A stretch of DNA of 64,000 bases, from positions 63,367,669 to 63,431,668 of the forward strand of contig NC_133650.1 in NCBI RefSeq assembly GCF_009905375.1, given 5' to 3'. A model generated the notes under the pieces. It had not been told where the DNA came from. It saw only the letters and a list, made by a program, of their open reading frames with translations, and did not search any database. Below, piece by piece: positions 11,533 through 23,410 of the stretch. Each line of letters opens with the position of its first letter. Position 1 is the first letter of the stretch. The translations under genes were made by a program, and so were the position numbers. Source of the DNA: Apium graveolens (taxonomy: Eukaryota; Streptophyta; Magnoliopsida; Apiales; Apiaceae).

Positions 11533-12207
11533 TGTCCATATCTTTTTTCCGGTCCTTCGGTCGGTCGATAGACATTAATCTCGGCCCATCTTGGGGTGAA
11601 AAACCCTAGGACGGTCCTACGGTTTTTCCTTTGATTCGTTCATCCATGTGGCAATATCATGGGGGTTAATAAAGGGGACAACTATCCATCATGTCATTTC
11701 ATGGTACCATCACAACCATTGAATTCCAACAGTCATTATCTGGACCGTTGATTTCAAAATTTCCAGGAGTGGTTTTTTTGGCACCCAAACGTTTGGGTTT
11801 TTTGGGCGCCTATATATATACCTTGTAGTCACTTTATTTGTTTTTACTTTTACATTTAAGCCCAGATTCCTTCGACTTGAAGAAAAGTCTTCGGCCAATC
11901 AAGAACGTCCTTCAGTTATGACCTGAAAAGGAAGAGAATGGGAGGGATTCCCCCCCCCCAATTCACCTCATGTGTTTCTTACATTTCATGGGGTATTTAT
12001 ACCCCAACCCATAATAAAATGATCGGCCATTATGCGTGAAGTACAGACGACCCTTTGAGGCGAGAAAGAGGGAGAAGTTTTGATTCTTCATTGAATAGCT
12101 CTGTCCAAGTGGCCCTTTGCTATGTGAGTGTATTGGGCCTTTGGCCCAATAATTTTACCATCTGGTGGGCCTTCGCTCGTTGGGTCTTATTGGGCCTATA
12201 GCTAACA
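11533..12207 (-). repeat. Probable 3' LTR (or LTR-like unit) of E3
   Basis: It begins TGTCC and ends GCTAACA, giving TG...CA ends over 675 bp, and contains TATA-like GGTATTTATACC at about 11990 in a dyad. Its first 340 bp are repeated directly after it. The purine-rich minus-strand stretch AAAAGATAGGGACA just inside could be the polypurine tract. No partner LTR is in the window, so the call rests on ends and position. Confidence 0.55.
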
Positions 12208-12545
12208 TGTCCCTATCTTTTATCTGGTCCTGCGGTCGGTCGATAGACATCAATCTCGGCCCATCTTAGGGTGAAAAACCCTAGGACGGTCCTTCAGTTT
12301 TTCCTTTAAATCGTTCATCCATGTGGCAGCATCGTGGGGGCATAATAAAGGGGACAACCGTCCATCATGTGATTTCATGGTACCATCACAGTCGTTGAAT
12401 TCCAACCGTCTCCATATGGACCGTTGATCTCAAAATGCCCAGTAGTGGTTTTTTTGGCACCCAAACATTTGGGTTTTTTGGGCGCCGATATATGTATATA
12501 TATATACCTTGCAGTCACTTTATTTGTTTTTACTTTTATATTCAA
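12208..12545. repeat. Partial second copy of the E3 terminal unit
   Basis: It matches the first about 340 bp of the preceding unit, including CCCATCTT-GGGTGAAAAACCCTAGG and the TATATATA block, then diverges into the leader of the plus-strand gene. The duplication places a TATA box ahead of that gene. Confidence 0.7.
12489..12508 (+). promoter_or_regulatory. TATA-box region ahead of the E3 antisense gene
   Basis: TATATGTATATATATATACC lies on the plus strand, about 640 bp before the likely ATG and followed by a T/C-rich leader. Its copy at about 11810-11822 lies in the terminal repeat. Promoter role is inferred from position and composition only. Confidence 0.4.
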
Positions 12546-13150
12546 TCACCTACAACAGCAAAAATACTCTCCAATTTCTTCAACACGGGTAGCATCAACT
12601 CCGTTTTCCCAGACCACCACATCACAGTAAAGCAGCATCTTGAAATCAGTTTGTGGTATTCTCCATTTAATTTTTGAAGCATTTTTCTTTAATGCGTGTT
12701 TGCTTTCTTTTTCTGTGATGCATGTTTTCCCCTTTGGTTTTTGTTCCGTTCACGAGGTGTTTTCTGGGTAGCTAACTGGTAGTTTTTTGGGTTTTTCTTT
12801 CTTTTCCGGGCATCTCTGGCTTTAAAGAAGGCATGCAAGATGATCTTGAGCAAGAACTTCCTTCAGGGGATTCTTGCTATAGAACATCCTTCGGGAGCCG
12901 ACCCTTGATACTCTGTTACTTCTTTTCCTTTAGCCTGTTGAGTTTAAATATTACATACGAACTGCTATGTGGGAAAGAACTTCCTTCAGGAGACCTTGTC
13001 TGTAGAATATCCTTTAGGAGCCGACTCTATTCACTTTTGAGAGTCATTTGCTCGGTCCCAGGATATGTACTCAGTTTCTTTTATCTTAATTTTTTTTCTT
13101 TGTCGCTCATCCGAGTACATGGACTAATCAGTCTCTTTAGTTTTGAATAC

Positions 13151-15060
13151 ATGGACATGGCCCGAGCGAACACTCCGGCAGGGACTTCTACCTCCCAATC
13201 CGAACTGATGGGGATAAGACTCTTCAGCTCAATAGATGCGTACTCGGCGACCAACTATCGTTCAAAGCTATCCAAAGATAGATTGGGGCACATGTACTAT
13301 GATAACTCGATTCCCCGGGGCTATTTTTGGTTGCACCCCACGACCTCTCATGAGCGGATCTACGATACTCCGCCGGTGCCGAAGGGATACAGTGACCAGG
13401 TTGTTGGTATATCTGAAGCGACCTTCAAGTGCGGCTTCAGAGTGACTCTTCTGAAGATTTTGAGACGACTCTTCAGTCAGATGGGGATCGCGTTGGGACA
13501 GATGGACCCGAGCGGGTTCATCCATATTAGTTATTTTCACAACCGATTCCTCTAGGATAGTGGTTAGCCGCTCACCCGGCTCTTTTGGTTCCACTATGAC
13601 TTCCGAAAAAACCCTAAGAGCCCGAGTTTCTATGACATCGCTCGGCGTGCTGGCCGAGCGGATTGGATAGCCACCAACTCGAGCAATAAGACTGCTCACA
13701 CCTACTGGTACTTTATCAGTGGGTCGAAGCTGGCCGAGCATTCGAAATAGCGTGAGATCAATCTTTCAGCTCTCTTGATGCTGAATTTGAGCGACAAGGA
13801 GATGGAATTATATACGGCCTTGGTGAATACTAAGATGGACAAGCTCGGCCCTGAAAAGTATCTGGACAAAGATTGGCAGCTGAGTTTGTGAGGTGGGGGT
13901 AACAGCTTTTCTTCCCTCTTCTTTTACTTATAGCTTGTTGTATAATTACTTTTTCATCTTTATTCTGCTTTTTATCTAGTACTTATTAATTGTGGCACTT
14001 GTTTATACTGATCCTTCTTCTGTTTTCCTTTTCAGTGTCTTCTAGGGAGGCCTTGATCGAAAGGAAGAAGGCTAAGGTAGCTGATAAGAGAGATGTTGAA
14101 GAAGCGCAGAAGGCCGAGGTGGCTAGGAAGAAGGACATTCCAGACCTTTCAGCTGCTGAGGGGGAGGAAGAGGCTAAGAGGACAATCTCGATCCAATAGG
14201 CCCCGCCGGATCCGGAGGATGGCCAAGGGGATGACCCGTAGTTCGTGAGAGAAGGGGCTCCAAGTAAGAGGTTCCGTAGCCGGGATGGGGTCGTTCAGAC
14301 CTATGCTCCTGAATAGAATGTCCTGACGTCCGATCATACGGTCTACCCGGCTATGGAGACTACGAAAGAGGTGGCTTCGGATCTTTGCCATGGGCTCCAA
14401 CTCCCGACAGATCGCTCGCTCTATGCGGCCACAACTCTTGTTGAAGCCTGTACAGAGCTGACTTTGTTCCTGTCCCTTGTAAGTTTTATATACTTTTAGT
14501 ATTTCTAGTTCCTTTTACAACATTCAGATTTATTTAACCCTTGTTTTTTTTGGCAGGCTACTTCATGGGCTGCTGATGTTGTAGACAAGGTTCTGGACAT
14601 GCAGGGACGCATGGTCGAAGTTCAGGAGCTGAAGCGAAGGGCCACTGCAGCCGAGAAAGAGCTCAAGAGGGTTCGAGCTGCAGAATGATACTTTAATCGG
14701 GCAGATACTGTATTGCAGAATGATAGGCAGCGGCTAGAGGGGGACTTGGCACGGGCGAACAGGAGGACCGGTCATCAAAACGGTCAGTTGAAGAAGCCTT
14801 GAAAAGAGCTTCTGAAGAAGATGAAACAGCTGGACCCTATCGAACAGTGCTGGTTTCAATTCGGCGTTGACTATATATTGGAGAAGGCTCATGGCCTTGA
14901 CTGAGATTATAAGCAGCTGCTGGACGACAGCCTCGAGGATTCGATTGGCCGAGTCATTGTGGAGGATCTCGAAGTGTCGTCGAGAGAAGATGAGGTACTC
15001 TCTAATGAAGACCCCAGTCCTAGATTTGGACTTGTAATTTTTATTTCATTTTGTAGTTGA
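13151..15060 (+). pseudogene. E3 antisense gene (gypsy-type 'putative transposon' domain plus coiled coil), broken
   Basis: This runs opposite to E3 pol. The chosen start MDMARANTPAG is preceded by a polypyrimidine-AG (possible leader intron acceptor). The N-terminal part resembles the plant 'putative gypsy type transposon' domain, with a Trp/Tyr-rich core; it stops at 13553 and resumes out of frame with HYDFRKNPKSPSFYDIARR. Two introns fit the sequence: about 13893-14035 (acceptor TTTTCAG) and 14479-14556 (GTAAGT...TGGCAG). The third exon is a Lys/Glu/Ala-rich coiled coil (VQELKRRATAAEKELKRVRA). At least four in-frame stops show it is dead. The function of this gene in Tat elements is unknown. 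Confidence 0.6.
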
Positions 15061-15482
15061 TACTCTTGCCTTCGGGATTCATACTTTTTTTGCCTTCGGG
15101 CTTTGTACTTTAATTGCCTTCAGTCCAAATTTATTCGGTTGTACTTTTCCTTGTATCTTTCTTCCTCATTTTCGCTTCTGTCATGCTTTATTTTTGCCTT
15201 AACAGTTTTGTATAGTTTTATTACATCTTCGGCGTTACTTTTGCCTTAGCAATTTTGTATTTCTTTACCGTATCTTGGGCTTTTTTTACCTTAGCAGTTT
15301 TATGTAATATTCACCTAAGCCCCGAGTGTTAAGAGGTCAAGTTGTTAATCTAAAGGGGAACCTTGGGCCGTTAAGACTGAAGAAAGTTTTTCTAGTCTTA
15401 GACGAGGTCTCTTTTGTTCCGTCATTTGAAAGCTGTATTTGGAAAAATTTCAAGGGTAAAGTCTAACGTTGGAGAGAAAGGG
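15061..15482. other. T-rich spacer with short GCCTTCGG/GCCTTAGCA repeats
   Basis: No reading frame is convincing. TTGCCTTCGGG and TTGCCTTAGCAGTTTTGTA recur several times. It separates the antisense gene from the hairpin series. Confidence 0.5.
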
Positions 15483-15873
15483 CTCGTCTTCTTCGGGATT
15501 GCCCTTAGACGAGGCCTTCTTTGCTCCTTCGATATAAATGGGGGTACCTGTAAAAATTCCCAAGTGTAAAATTTCAAATAGAGGATGGGGGGCTTGTCTT
15601 CTTCGGGATTGCCTATAGACAAGACCTTCTTCGTTCCTTCGGTAAGAATGTGTACTTGGTACAAATAGAGTTTGTCAGAAGAAGGACAAAGAGGAATGTC
15701 TTTTTTTAGGATTTCCCTTAGACATTCTTCATTCATTCTTGTTTTGTTTATTTCTAGAGCTCTTAAGGATAAAACATTAGGGCGAAGGACATTAATGTTC
15801 TTTCGCCCTTTTATTTAAGTAATCAAATATGGCAGGTGAAGGGTTTATCTTCTTCAGGATCGCCCCTAGATAA
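15483..15873. repeat. Series of four hairpins with different but complementary stems
   Basis: Stems pair CTCGTCT/AGACGAG (15483, 15507), CTTGTCT/AGACAAG (15593, 15617), GAATGTCT/AGACATTC (15694, 15720) and TTATCT/AGATAA (15845, 15868). The loops are alike: TCTTCGGGATTGCCCTT and variants. The stems change between copies yet stay paired, while loop and flanks (CCTTCTTCGTTCCTTCG) are conserved. They lie between the antisense gene and the integrase end of E3. Function unknown. Confidence 0.75.
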
Positions 15874-15989
15874 TACTCGTTCGTTCGCTCAATTTGTTAT
15901 ATTTTTAAGTGAATAAATCATGCGAAGGAAATGTATTTTCATTGATCAATTAGTCAGTACACATTTCACATTTTTTAAAATTTAAAATG

Positions 15990-16895
15990 AAGTACAAATG
16001 GGAAAATATAAGAATTTTTTCAAGTGATAAAATTTCGAAGGCGACTAGCATGCCAAGTATTCTTGATGGTTTCTTCAGCCAGTGTTTCCAACCTTTAAGT
16101 CCCGATACGAATAACTTTTGTTACTTTGTAAGGCCCTTCCCAATTCGGCTGAAGTTTTTCTTATTTTGTTGGCATAGATGCAGCTAATTCCCGTAGGATA
16201 AAGTCACCAACCCTGAATGACCTTTTCTTAATACCCTAATCATAGTGTTGGGCGGCATGCAGTAGGTACTTATGTTTCTTTGGTGAGAAGCTTCCCTCTC
16301 TTCTTCTAGTAAATCAACATTCGCCCTTAATCCAAAGTTATTGATTTCCACGTTATAGACTTACGTTCAATAAGATTCTAGGACCACTTCGATCGATACC
16401 AGGGCATCTGTTCCATATGCCAATCTGAAGGGAATTTCTTCGGTGGAAAATCTAGGCATTTTTCGGTAGGCCTATAAACCTGGAATAACTCTTCGGCCCA
16501 TTTTCCTTTAGCCTCGCCCAATCTTTTCTTAATGCCCTAAAAAATTATTTTGTTGGCTACTTCGATCACCCTATTTCCTTGTGAATATGCAACTGAACTG
16601 AACTTCTGTTGGACCCTAAAGTGATGTAGGAATTTTATAAATTTAATCCCCATAAATTGGGTCTCGTTGCCCGAGACACATCCTTCAATATTCTGAACCT
16701 CAGGATGAGTTGTTCCAGAAAGAATTTTTTAGCTACCTCTTCGGTTATGGCAGAAAGTGGCTTGGCTTCGACCCACTTTGTCATGTAGTCAATGGCAGTG
16801 ATGCAATATTTTTCATGTCTTGTGCTAGTAGGTAGAATACCAACAATATCTATGGCCCATATAGCAAAAGGTATGGGACTGAGAACTGAAGCCAT
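15990..16895 (-). pseudogene. E3 integrase remnant
   Basis: The open part has WAIDIVGILPTSTRHEKYCI and AIDYMTKWVEAKPL, the catalytic-core start of Ty3/gypsy integrase (first Asp in AIDIVG). The second Asp region is disrupted, with ISGNETQFMG-like sequence in another frame near 16650. Left of it the minus strand still carries recognisable C-terminal fragments (a GPYKV-like stretch) down to about 15990. Many stops and frameshifts; not functional. Confidence 0.7.
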
Positions 16896-16973
16896 TTCTT
16901 CTGGAGACTGCTTTGGAACTGTGGCGAATAGTTGACATTGTTTGTATTTCTTAGCATATTCGCTTATATCGAA

Positions 16974-17708
16974 TCACAAAGTTGGCCAAAAGAACCCTTG
17001 TCGAAGGATCTTAAAGTATAAAGACCGATCGGCCAGATGTTCTCCGTAAATCCCTTCATGCACCATCTCTAAAGCCTGTTGTTGCTCTTCAGGATTCAAG
17101 CACCTTAAGAGGGGCTGAGTGACCGAGTGATAATACATCCTTCCACTGAAAATTGTGTAGCTTGCTGCCCTATACTCTTTTTTAGAGCTTCCCTTCGGTC
17201 GGGGGGGTATTCCTTTCTCTAGGAAGTTCCGAATGGGAGTCATCCAATCGGCACCTTGGTGAATTTCCAGACAGTCTTTTCTTTCGATCGAAGGCATTTT
17301 GGCTTCGGTGAGATAGATAGAACCAGTTAGGCTTTGTGTGTCAACTGAAGTTAGCCTGGATAGGGCGTTTTCCCGACTGTTGTTCTCTCTTCCTAACTGA
17401 CTTAGTTCAAAAGTTTCAAATGACAGAGAAAAGTCTTTTACCTTAGCAACGTAGGTCTTCATACGGGGATCCCTATGTTCATATTCCCCTGAGAAGTGCT
17501 TGATCACCAGCATGGAGTCACTGAACGCCCTTAGATGTTTCGCTTCACGGCTTCGGGCTGGTTCCATCCCAGCTATGAGAGCTTCATACTCTGCCTCATT
17601 ATTGGTGAGGGGGAAGTTGAAGCGGATAGCATGGCATATTTCAAACCCTTCGGGACTAGAGAGAATTAAGCCTGCCCCACACTTCTTTTCGATGAATGAA
17701 CCATCCAA
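16974..17708 (-). pseudogene. E3 second RNase H and integrase zinc-finger N-part
   Basis: The 244-residue frame starts MDGSFIEKKCGAGLIL, followed by FNFPLTNNEAEYEALIAGM and FSDSMLVIKHFSGEYEHRD, the D-E-D pattern of the additional archaeal-type RNase H found in Tat elements. The C-terminal third has EGIYGEHLADRSLYFKILRQ and GFFWPTL, the HH part of the integrase zinc domain. The frame stops before the CC pair. This is the best-preserved part of E3. Confidence 0.8.
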
Positions 17709-17711
17709 AAA

Positions 17712-18917
17712 GAGCTTTCATTTTCCAGGGGTCCGAATGAGTTATTCCTTAGGTGTGAGGTCTTTCGGACCTGAGAAGGTGCATTCGGCCATGAAATCTG
17801 CCAGTGCTTGAGCTTTAATTTCTGTTTTGAGAACGAACTCAAGGTCGTATTCTCCCAGCTTGATTGACCAGGCTACAGCCCTTCCTGATGCTTTTGGCCT
17901 GGTCGGAATTTTTTTCAAGGGTTGATCGATAATGACTTAAATCGTTCGGCTTTGGAAATAGTGTCGCAATTTTCGGGAGGCCATGACCAACCCATATGCG
18001 AACTTTTTGGCATTGGGGATCTCAGCGTCCTTCAGTACATGGGATACATAGAAGACATGATGTTAATTTCCCCCACGATTTATCACCAAAACCGCCCCAA
18101 GAGTTCGGTTGGATACAGCTAGGTAAAGCTGAAAAGTTTCCTTCAGACCAGGTCTCATCAGGAGTGGGGCCTTAGTGAGATATTCCTTTACTTCTTCAAA
18201 TACTATTTGGCATTTGGGCACCTACTCGAAATTCTTCGACCCTTTGAGAATGACGAAGAAAGGAATGGAATTTTTGCCGCCGAAGGGCTGCCAGTCGGCC
18301 CGTTAGTCTCTGGATGTCTCAGATATACTTTGGAGCTTCCATGTTGATAACATCTTCAATTTTTTCCGGGTTTGCCTCAGTCCCTCGGGCATTAACCATA
18401 TAACCCAAAAACTTTCCGCTTACAACTCCGAACGTACATTTATTCAGATTTATCCTCATATTATTTTTTCGAAGTGTCTAAAAGCACTCTCTCAGGTCTT
18501 CGGCATGGTATCGAAACAGGGACTTTACGATCATATCATCCACATAAGCTTCCATATTTCGGCCTATTTATTCCTTGAATACTTTGTTCACCATTCGCTG
18601 GAATATGGCTCCAGCGTTCTTAAGTCCGAAGGGCAATTTGATGTATGCATAGGTTCCCTTCGGAGTTATGAACGTTATCTTCTGCTAGCAATTTGATGAT
18701 AACCATAAAAAAAATCAAGAAAACTAAGTACCTGATATCCATCCGTGGCGTCTATTATTTGGTCGATGCTGGGAAGAGGGTAATGGTCTTTCGGACATGC
18801 CTGGTTGAGATCCGTATAATTCACGCACATCCTCCACTTTCCGTTGGTTTTTTTGACGACCACAACATTAGCCAACCAGTCAGGATACTCGATCTCCTCA
18901 ATAAACTTGGCTTCCAA
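17712..18917 (-). pseudogene. E3 reverse transcriptase and first RNase H, fragmented
   Basis: The start has WRMCVNYTDLNQACPKDHYP and LSFLDFFYGYHQI (motif A Asp present). After a break near 18690 the minus strand shows EAYVDDMIVKS-type sequence (intact YVDD, about 18540-18570), KCTFGV and GFMVNARG-type sequence, and finally the end of the first RNase H (SIKLGEYDLEF, ALADFMAE) near 17800. Several frameshifts and stops separate these pieces. Confidence 0.7.
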
Positions 18918-19000
18918 CAGATTTTCTACTTCGGCCTCAATGACTTTCTGTCATTCGGTTGTAAAGGTCCTTTTTTATGTTTGACTAGTTTGGCCTCGGG

Positions 19001-19549
19001 CTATACATTAAGGCAACACTTAGTCATCTTGGTATCCAAACCGGGCATGTCCCCTGGCCCCCAGGCGAACACGTCATGATATTTCCAAATGACCATAATA
19101 ACTTTCTCCTTATGGTCCTTCTCCATGTTCCTCCCGATACGAACCATCTTGCCTGAATATCCAGCATATAGTTTGACCTCTTCGACTTCGGCAGCTGGTT
19201 CGGAAATCGGACTTGAGAGGTCCGTCTCAAATTTCTCTACTTTAATATATAAGGTCTCTCTTTTTCCGCTTGGTTTAGCTTCAACCCTCTTTCTTTTTCT
19301 GTTCTCATCTGGTTTTTCATAGGCGTGATCCTTTTCCAAGTCCTCCAGCATTATTATTCTAGCGGTCTCCTGATCACCCCGCATCTCTCCTACCCTTTTC
19401 TCTGTTGGAAATTTAAGCTTGAGATGGGGTATAGATTCTACCGCCTCTAAAGTTGACAAAAAGGGCCTTCTCAGGATTGCATTATAGGGACTCTTGATCC
19501 GAACCACATAGAATTTCATAGGCATTTTAACATTATATGGAAATTTCAA
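19001..19549 (-). pseudogene. E3 protease C-terminal part and linker to RT
   Basis: SPYNAILRRPFLSTLEAVES corresponds to the conserved protease end (usually YN.ILGRP.L) of Tat elements. Then comes a charged linker (ENRKRKRVEAKPSGKRE) and DVFAWGPGDMPGLD, a standard entry into RT (FAW...DMPGI). The protease active site and gag are missing because the sequence breaks off at about 19560. Confidence 0.7.
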
Positions 19550-19639
19550 CAGGATTGAGTTAGGAGTCTGGGTCTGGTCCTTGCAGGAGCTACATGTACT
19601 ATCATGTGCCCCCCACTCCCTTATGCGGATTTTCTGGAT

Positions 19640-20515
19640 GAGGGAGTAAGGTTGGTTTTGTCTTGTGAATTTGAGCGTTGGTTGCCCCCAGGCTGGATTA
19701 TGTTGAGTTCAGCCAATCAGGACTAAGGTTAGTTGTCTTTAGAAGAATTTGAGGTTTGCGTTCTCCCCAGTCCGGATTGTATTGAGTTCAGCCAATCCGG
19801 ACTAAGGCTGGTTTGTAGAAGAATTTGAGCTTTGGTTGCCCCCCAGTCCGGATTGGGTTGAGTTCAGCCAATCAGGACTAAGGTTAGTTTGTAGAAGAAT
19901 TTGAGCTTTGCTTGCCCCCCAGTCCAGATTATGTTGAGTTCAGCCAATCAGTACTAAGGCTAGTTGTGTCTAAAAGAATGTGTGATTTGCTTTCCCCCCA
20001 GTCCGGATTGCGTTGAGTTCAGCCAATCAGGACTTAGGCTTCTTGGCTTAGAAGAATTTGAGCTTTGCTTGCCCCCCAGTCCGGATTGAGTTGAGTTCGG
20101 CCAATTAGGACTAAGGTTAGTCTGTAGAAGAATTTAAGATTTGGTTGCCCCAGTCCGGATTGAGTTGAGTTCAGCCAATTAGGACTAAGGTTAGTCTATA
20201 GAAGAATTTGAGCTTTGCTTGCCCCCAGTCCGGATTGCGTTGAGTTAGCCAATCAGGACTAAGGCTAGTTGTGTCTAGAATAATTTATGCTTTGCTTGCC
20301 CCCCAGTCCGGATTGCGTTGAGTTCATCATATCAGGACTAAGGCTTGTTGGCTTAGAAGAATTTGAGCTTGGCTTGCCCCCAAGTCCGGATTGTGTTGAG
20401 TTCAGCCAATCAGGATTAAGGCCTTTTGGCTTAGAAGAATTTGAGCTTTGCTTGCCCCTCCGTCCGGATTGTGTTGAGTTTAGCCAATCAGGACTAAGGA
20501 TTGTGTGTAGTTCGG
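19640..20515. repeat. 77-bp tandem array, about 11 copies
   Basis: The core GGATT of each unit falls at about 19695, 19774, 19850, 19927, 20005, 20083, 20157, 20232, 20310, 20388 and 20465, giving periods of 74-79. Each unit has AGTCCGGATTG and CCAATCAGGACT facing each other (hairpin arms with one mismatch) and a run of C before them. It probably lies in the E4 3' LTR or just inside it. Confidence 0.9.
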
Positions 20516-20712
20516 GGGTCCGGAGTGGAAGATGAAGCGTTTTGATTCCCCCCCAATGATTTAAATTATTACAGTTGTCTTTTCTCAAGAGATGTGTAGT
20601 AATAATTACCCTCATTAATCATTGTGTGTATATATATTATCATGTGTATATTTTTTTTATGATGGACGGTCGGGATCAGGCCACGTGGCGTGGCCCTTCA
20701 GTTTTCACCCCG

Positions 20713-20723
20713 CCTATAAAAGG
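20713..20723 (+). promoter_or_regulatory. TATA box of the E4 antisense gene
   Basis: CCTATAAAAGG on the plus strand is a strong plant TATA match, followed by a T/C-rich leader. A possible leader intron follows: donor at 20879 (CTTGTAAGC) and acceptor at 21402 (TTTGTTACAG), five bases before the ATG at 21407. Inferred from sequence only. Confidence 0.55.
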
Positions 20724-21406
20724 CAGCCTTGCCCTCTTTTTCTTTTTTACTTCTTTCTGATTTCTCTTTTGTCTTTTCTTTTTTCTCTAAATCTTTTCCA
20801 GCATTTGTTCACAGGAGATTTCGAAGTTGTGGAGTCGTTGCTCGGGCGTCCCCAAACCCTCTGTATTCTTTTATACTTGTAAGCTTCTTGCTTTTTTTTG
20901 CACTATTTCTCTTGTGTTTGTTCGAGATTCAGTTGTTGAATATGATTTTGTTTGTTTGGTTTCATTATTTTATTGTGTCCATGGGTTGTTTGGTTTGAAT
21001 GTTCGTGTATATAAGTGTATGTATATGTGTTTTGGGCGTATTTTGGTGTTTGATTTTCAATTGGTTGTGTTTCTAGATTCAGGGATTTTTAGGTTGGTCC
21101 GGACTTGAATGCGGAGTCCGTACTTATAGCTTTGTGTTTGGTTATATTCTATTTCTGGGTTGTTGTGACTTGAGTCTGGACTAAACTTTTGGGTGTTTGT
21201 TGTTTTAGGTTCTTTATAGTTCGGGCTTGTGTTGTGGGTTTTTTCTATTTTAGGTTTATGGGTTTGTATTGGCTCTTGAGCTCCGGGTACCGGACTGGTT
21301 GCTTATAACTTTAATAAAATTGAACATAGGGTAGTCCGGACCACTAGGACTCAAGATAAATAAACTTTAGAGATTTAGACTAACCTCTATCATTTGTTAC
21401 AGGTAT

Positions 21407-23410
21407 ATGGTCCGGATTAAAATTCGTGCGAAGGCTTACATCTCCTGCTACCTGGGGCCGTCGGATTCTGATTCAGATTCATTTACTAACTCCGAGCGCA
21501 TTGAGATGGGGAAGAAGGCGTCTACTTCGGATGCCAATGCCATAACTAAACTGACTATAGGAAAGATTTCCCCTAGGAAGGTACCCTGCACTTCGGAGGG
21601 ATTGTGGGTTGATGTTCTGAATTATTTCATCACTAAGAGTGAGGAAATAGAGAATAGTTGGTACTACAGGAGTATTAGTTCCAGGTATGCGAGGCAGCCT
21701 AATGCTGGTATGGGGCCGTATGATCAAACTGAGTTTGATAGGAGGTTCGCTGGGAGTATAGTTGCTAAGGAACCTTATCAGTTAAAAGAAGAATATGCTG
21801 CTCTGGATCATACGGCGCAGGACCCCTTGATCCGGACTGCTTTCCAGTTGGATCCCCAGATTGAATAGAGATGGTTGGAGCCAGGGGAGAGGATTTACCA
21901 TAGACCAGTGGATGGTTTTGTTCCGGTGTGGATGGACCATCTCCGGTACGGGTGGAATCCCCATTGGCATCACTTCCTGAAGCATTTATGTAGTATGAGT
22001 ACAAGCTTTCTCCGATGCAGATAACTCCCAATAGAATAAAGTGGATGACTTGGTTTATTTCCTGCTGCAATCAATTTAAGGTGCAGCCCACTTTTAAGTT
22101 GTGGCACCATATGTTTAGCTTAGTTAGGTCCAGTCAGATGCCCTTGTATGAGCTTCGGTTCCGGGGTGCAGTGTGGTTATGGCTCTTCTTATAGACCGGT
22201 TATCCAGCAATCTTCTCTAAAGCATTGGAACGGTGAGCTAATTCTACTGAGGGGTCTGGATTTGAAGTATCTGCCGTACATAGCTTCCGAAGGGGTCTGG
22301 ACTAGGTTTTTTAGAACTGTTCTCCGGGGGGATGCAATCCGGCTTGTGTTTTCTTTTTATGAGTGTCTTGGGATTCAGCTAACCCGGGACACTTTCATGA
22401 TGTATAAGACTATGAACATGCTAGGATGTAAGTGTTTTACTTATCGTCCGGATTACTTGTTTTGCATGCTTATTTTTGTTATTCCTGTAACTTTATCTTT
22501 GGGGTTTTCCTGTTCTTATATTTTTGCTTCCCTTTGTTTTATAGGTTTTCCCCATTATAATCCGGATATGTCTTCCTCATCTTACAGTGATTCCTTGAAA
22601 GGTTTAGGGAGTGCCTTAAAGCTAACAAAGAAAGCTTCAGCTGCTGGGTCCGGATCTAATCCTGCCCCGGAGGAGGGATCTCAAAGTAACGTTGTTTCTA
22701 AACCAGAGTCTGGGGAGCAACAAAGGGGTCCGAAGGAGGATGTTAAGTAGAGATTGGGGGATGATTTTGAAAAGTTGGAAGAGTTTGAGCCTCTTGGGGA
22801 GGTTCCGGAAGTGGAGGTTACCCGGAGGAGGAAGAGGCTCTGGAGTGTTGGTTCGAAACCTCCCCGGGCTGAAAAGGCTGTTGTTGGTGCTGAGTCCGGA
22901 TTGGACAAAGGAAAAGGTGTGGAAGTGGAGCATCCAGAGAGGAGTAGTCCGGGGCTTGATTTGAAAGTTTTCCGCTTCATGGCTGAGATTCCTTCACCAG
23001 CTGACTGGAAGGAAATGAATGTCGTCGGCTTTGATATCACGATGAAGGAATGCACTCGTCTCTGGGACCAGGTATACAGTGTTTCTTTGCTTGCTACGCT
23101 TCTTCTACTTTTTCCTTGTAAATTTTTCTGAGATTTGTAACTTATTCTTGGTAGCTTGGTGGTTACATGGTCGGAGCCGCTTCCCTTTCGTGTAACGAGT
23201 TGAAGCATTCCCGGGCCACGATTTCTAACAAGGATTTTGAAATTGCTAAGCTGAGGGACCATATTATTGTTAAGGACACATCTCTGTCCGGACTGAACAA
23301 ACATCTTAGCGAGGTTACAACCCGGGCTAAGAATGCTGAAAAGGAAGTTGTTAACTTGAAGTCTGAATTAGCTGAGCTCCGGAGGCAGATCTCTGCTGTG
23401 AGACCGGAGG
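21407..23410 (+). pseudogene. E4 antisense gene, exons 1-3 up to the E5 insertion
   Basis: The ATG directly follows a good 3' splice site. Exon 1 encodes a Ser/Asp-rich start then a globular part (VDVLNYFITKSEEIENSW); it has an in-frame stop at 21866-21868 and at least two frameshifts before SSLKHWNGELILLRGLDLK. Introns that restore a continuous frame locally are 22428-22544 (GTAAGT...TTATAG) and 23072-23154 (GTATAC...TTGGTAG). The last part is a coiled coil (NAEKEVVNLKSELAELRRQ). The fold resembles the plant 'putative gypsy-type transposon' proteins found antisense in Tat elements. A stop at 22748 also breaks it. No known activity. Confidence 0.65.

Larger units (their letters stand above)
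11533..19560 (-). mobile_element. E3: degenerate Tat-type Ty3/gypsy element with antisense gene
   Basis: Minus-strand pol remnants in the order protease, RT, RNase H, second RNase H, integrase (right to left), then a plus-strand gene between integrase and the left repeats. A dual RNase H and an antisense extra gene before the 3' LTR are known marks of the Tat lineage. The right end is lost at about 19560, where sequence switches to E4 repeats in the protease region; gag and the 5' LTR are not in the window, consistent with E4 having inserted there. Both boundaries are approximate. Confidence 0.75.

Noticed and set aside
19640..20515. CRISPR-like regular repeats
   Set aside because: The units are directly tandem without unique spacers, and the setting is a plant retrotransposon; this is a satellite-like array.
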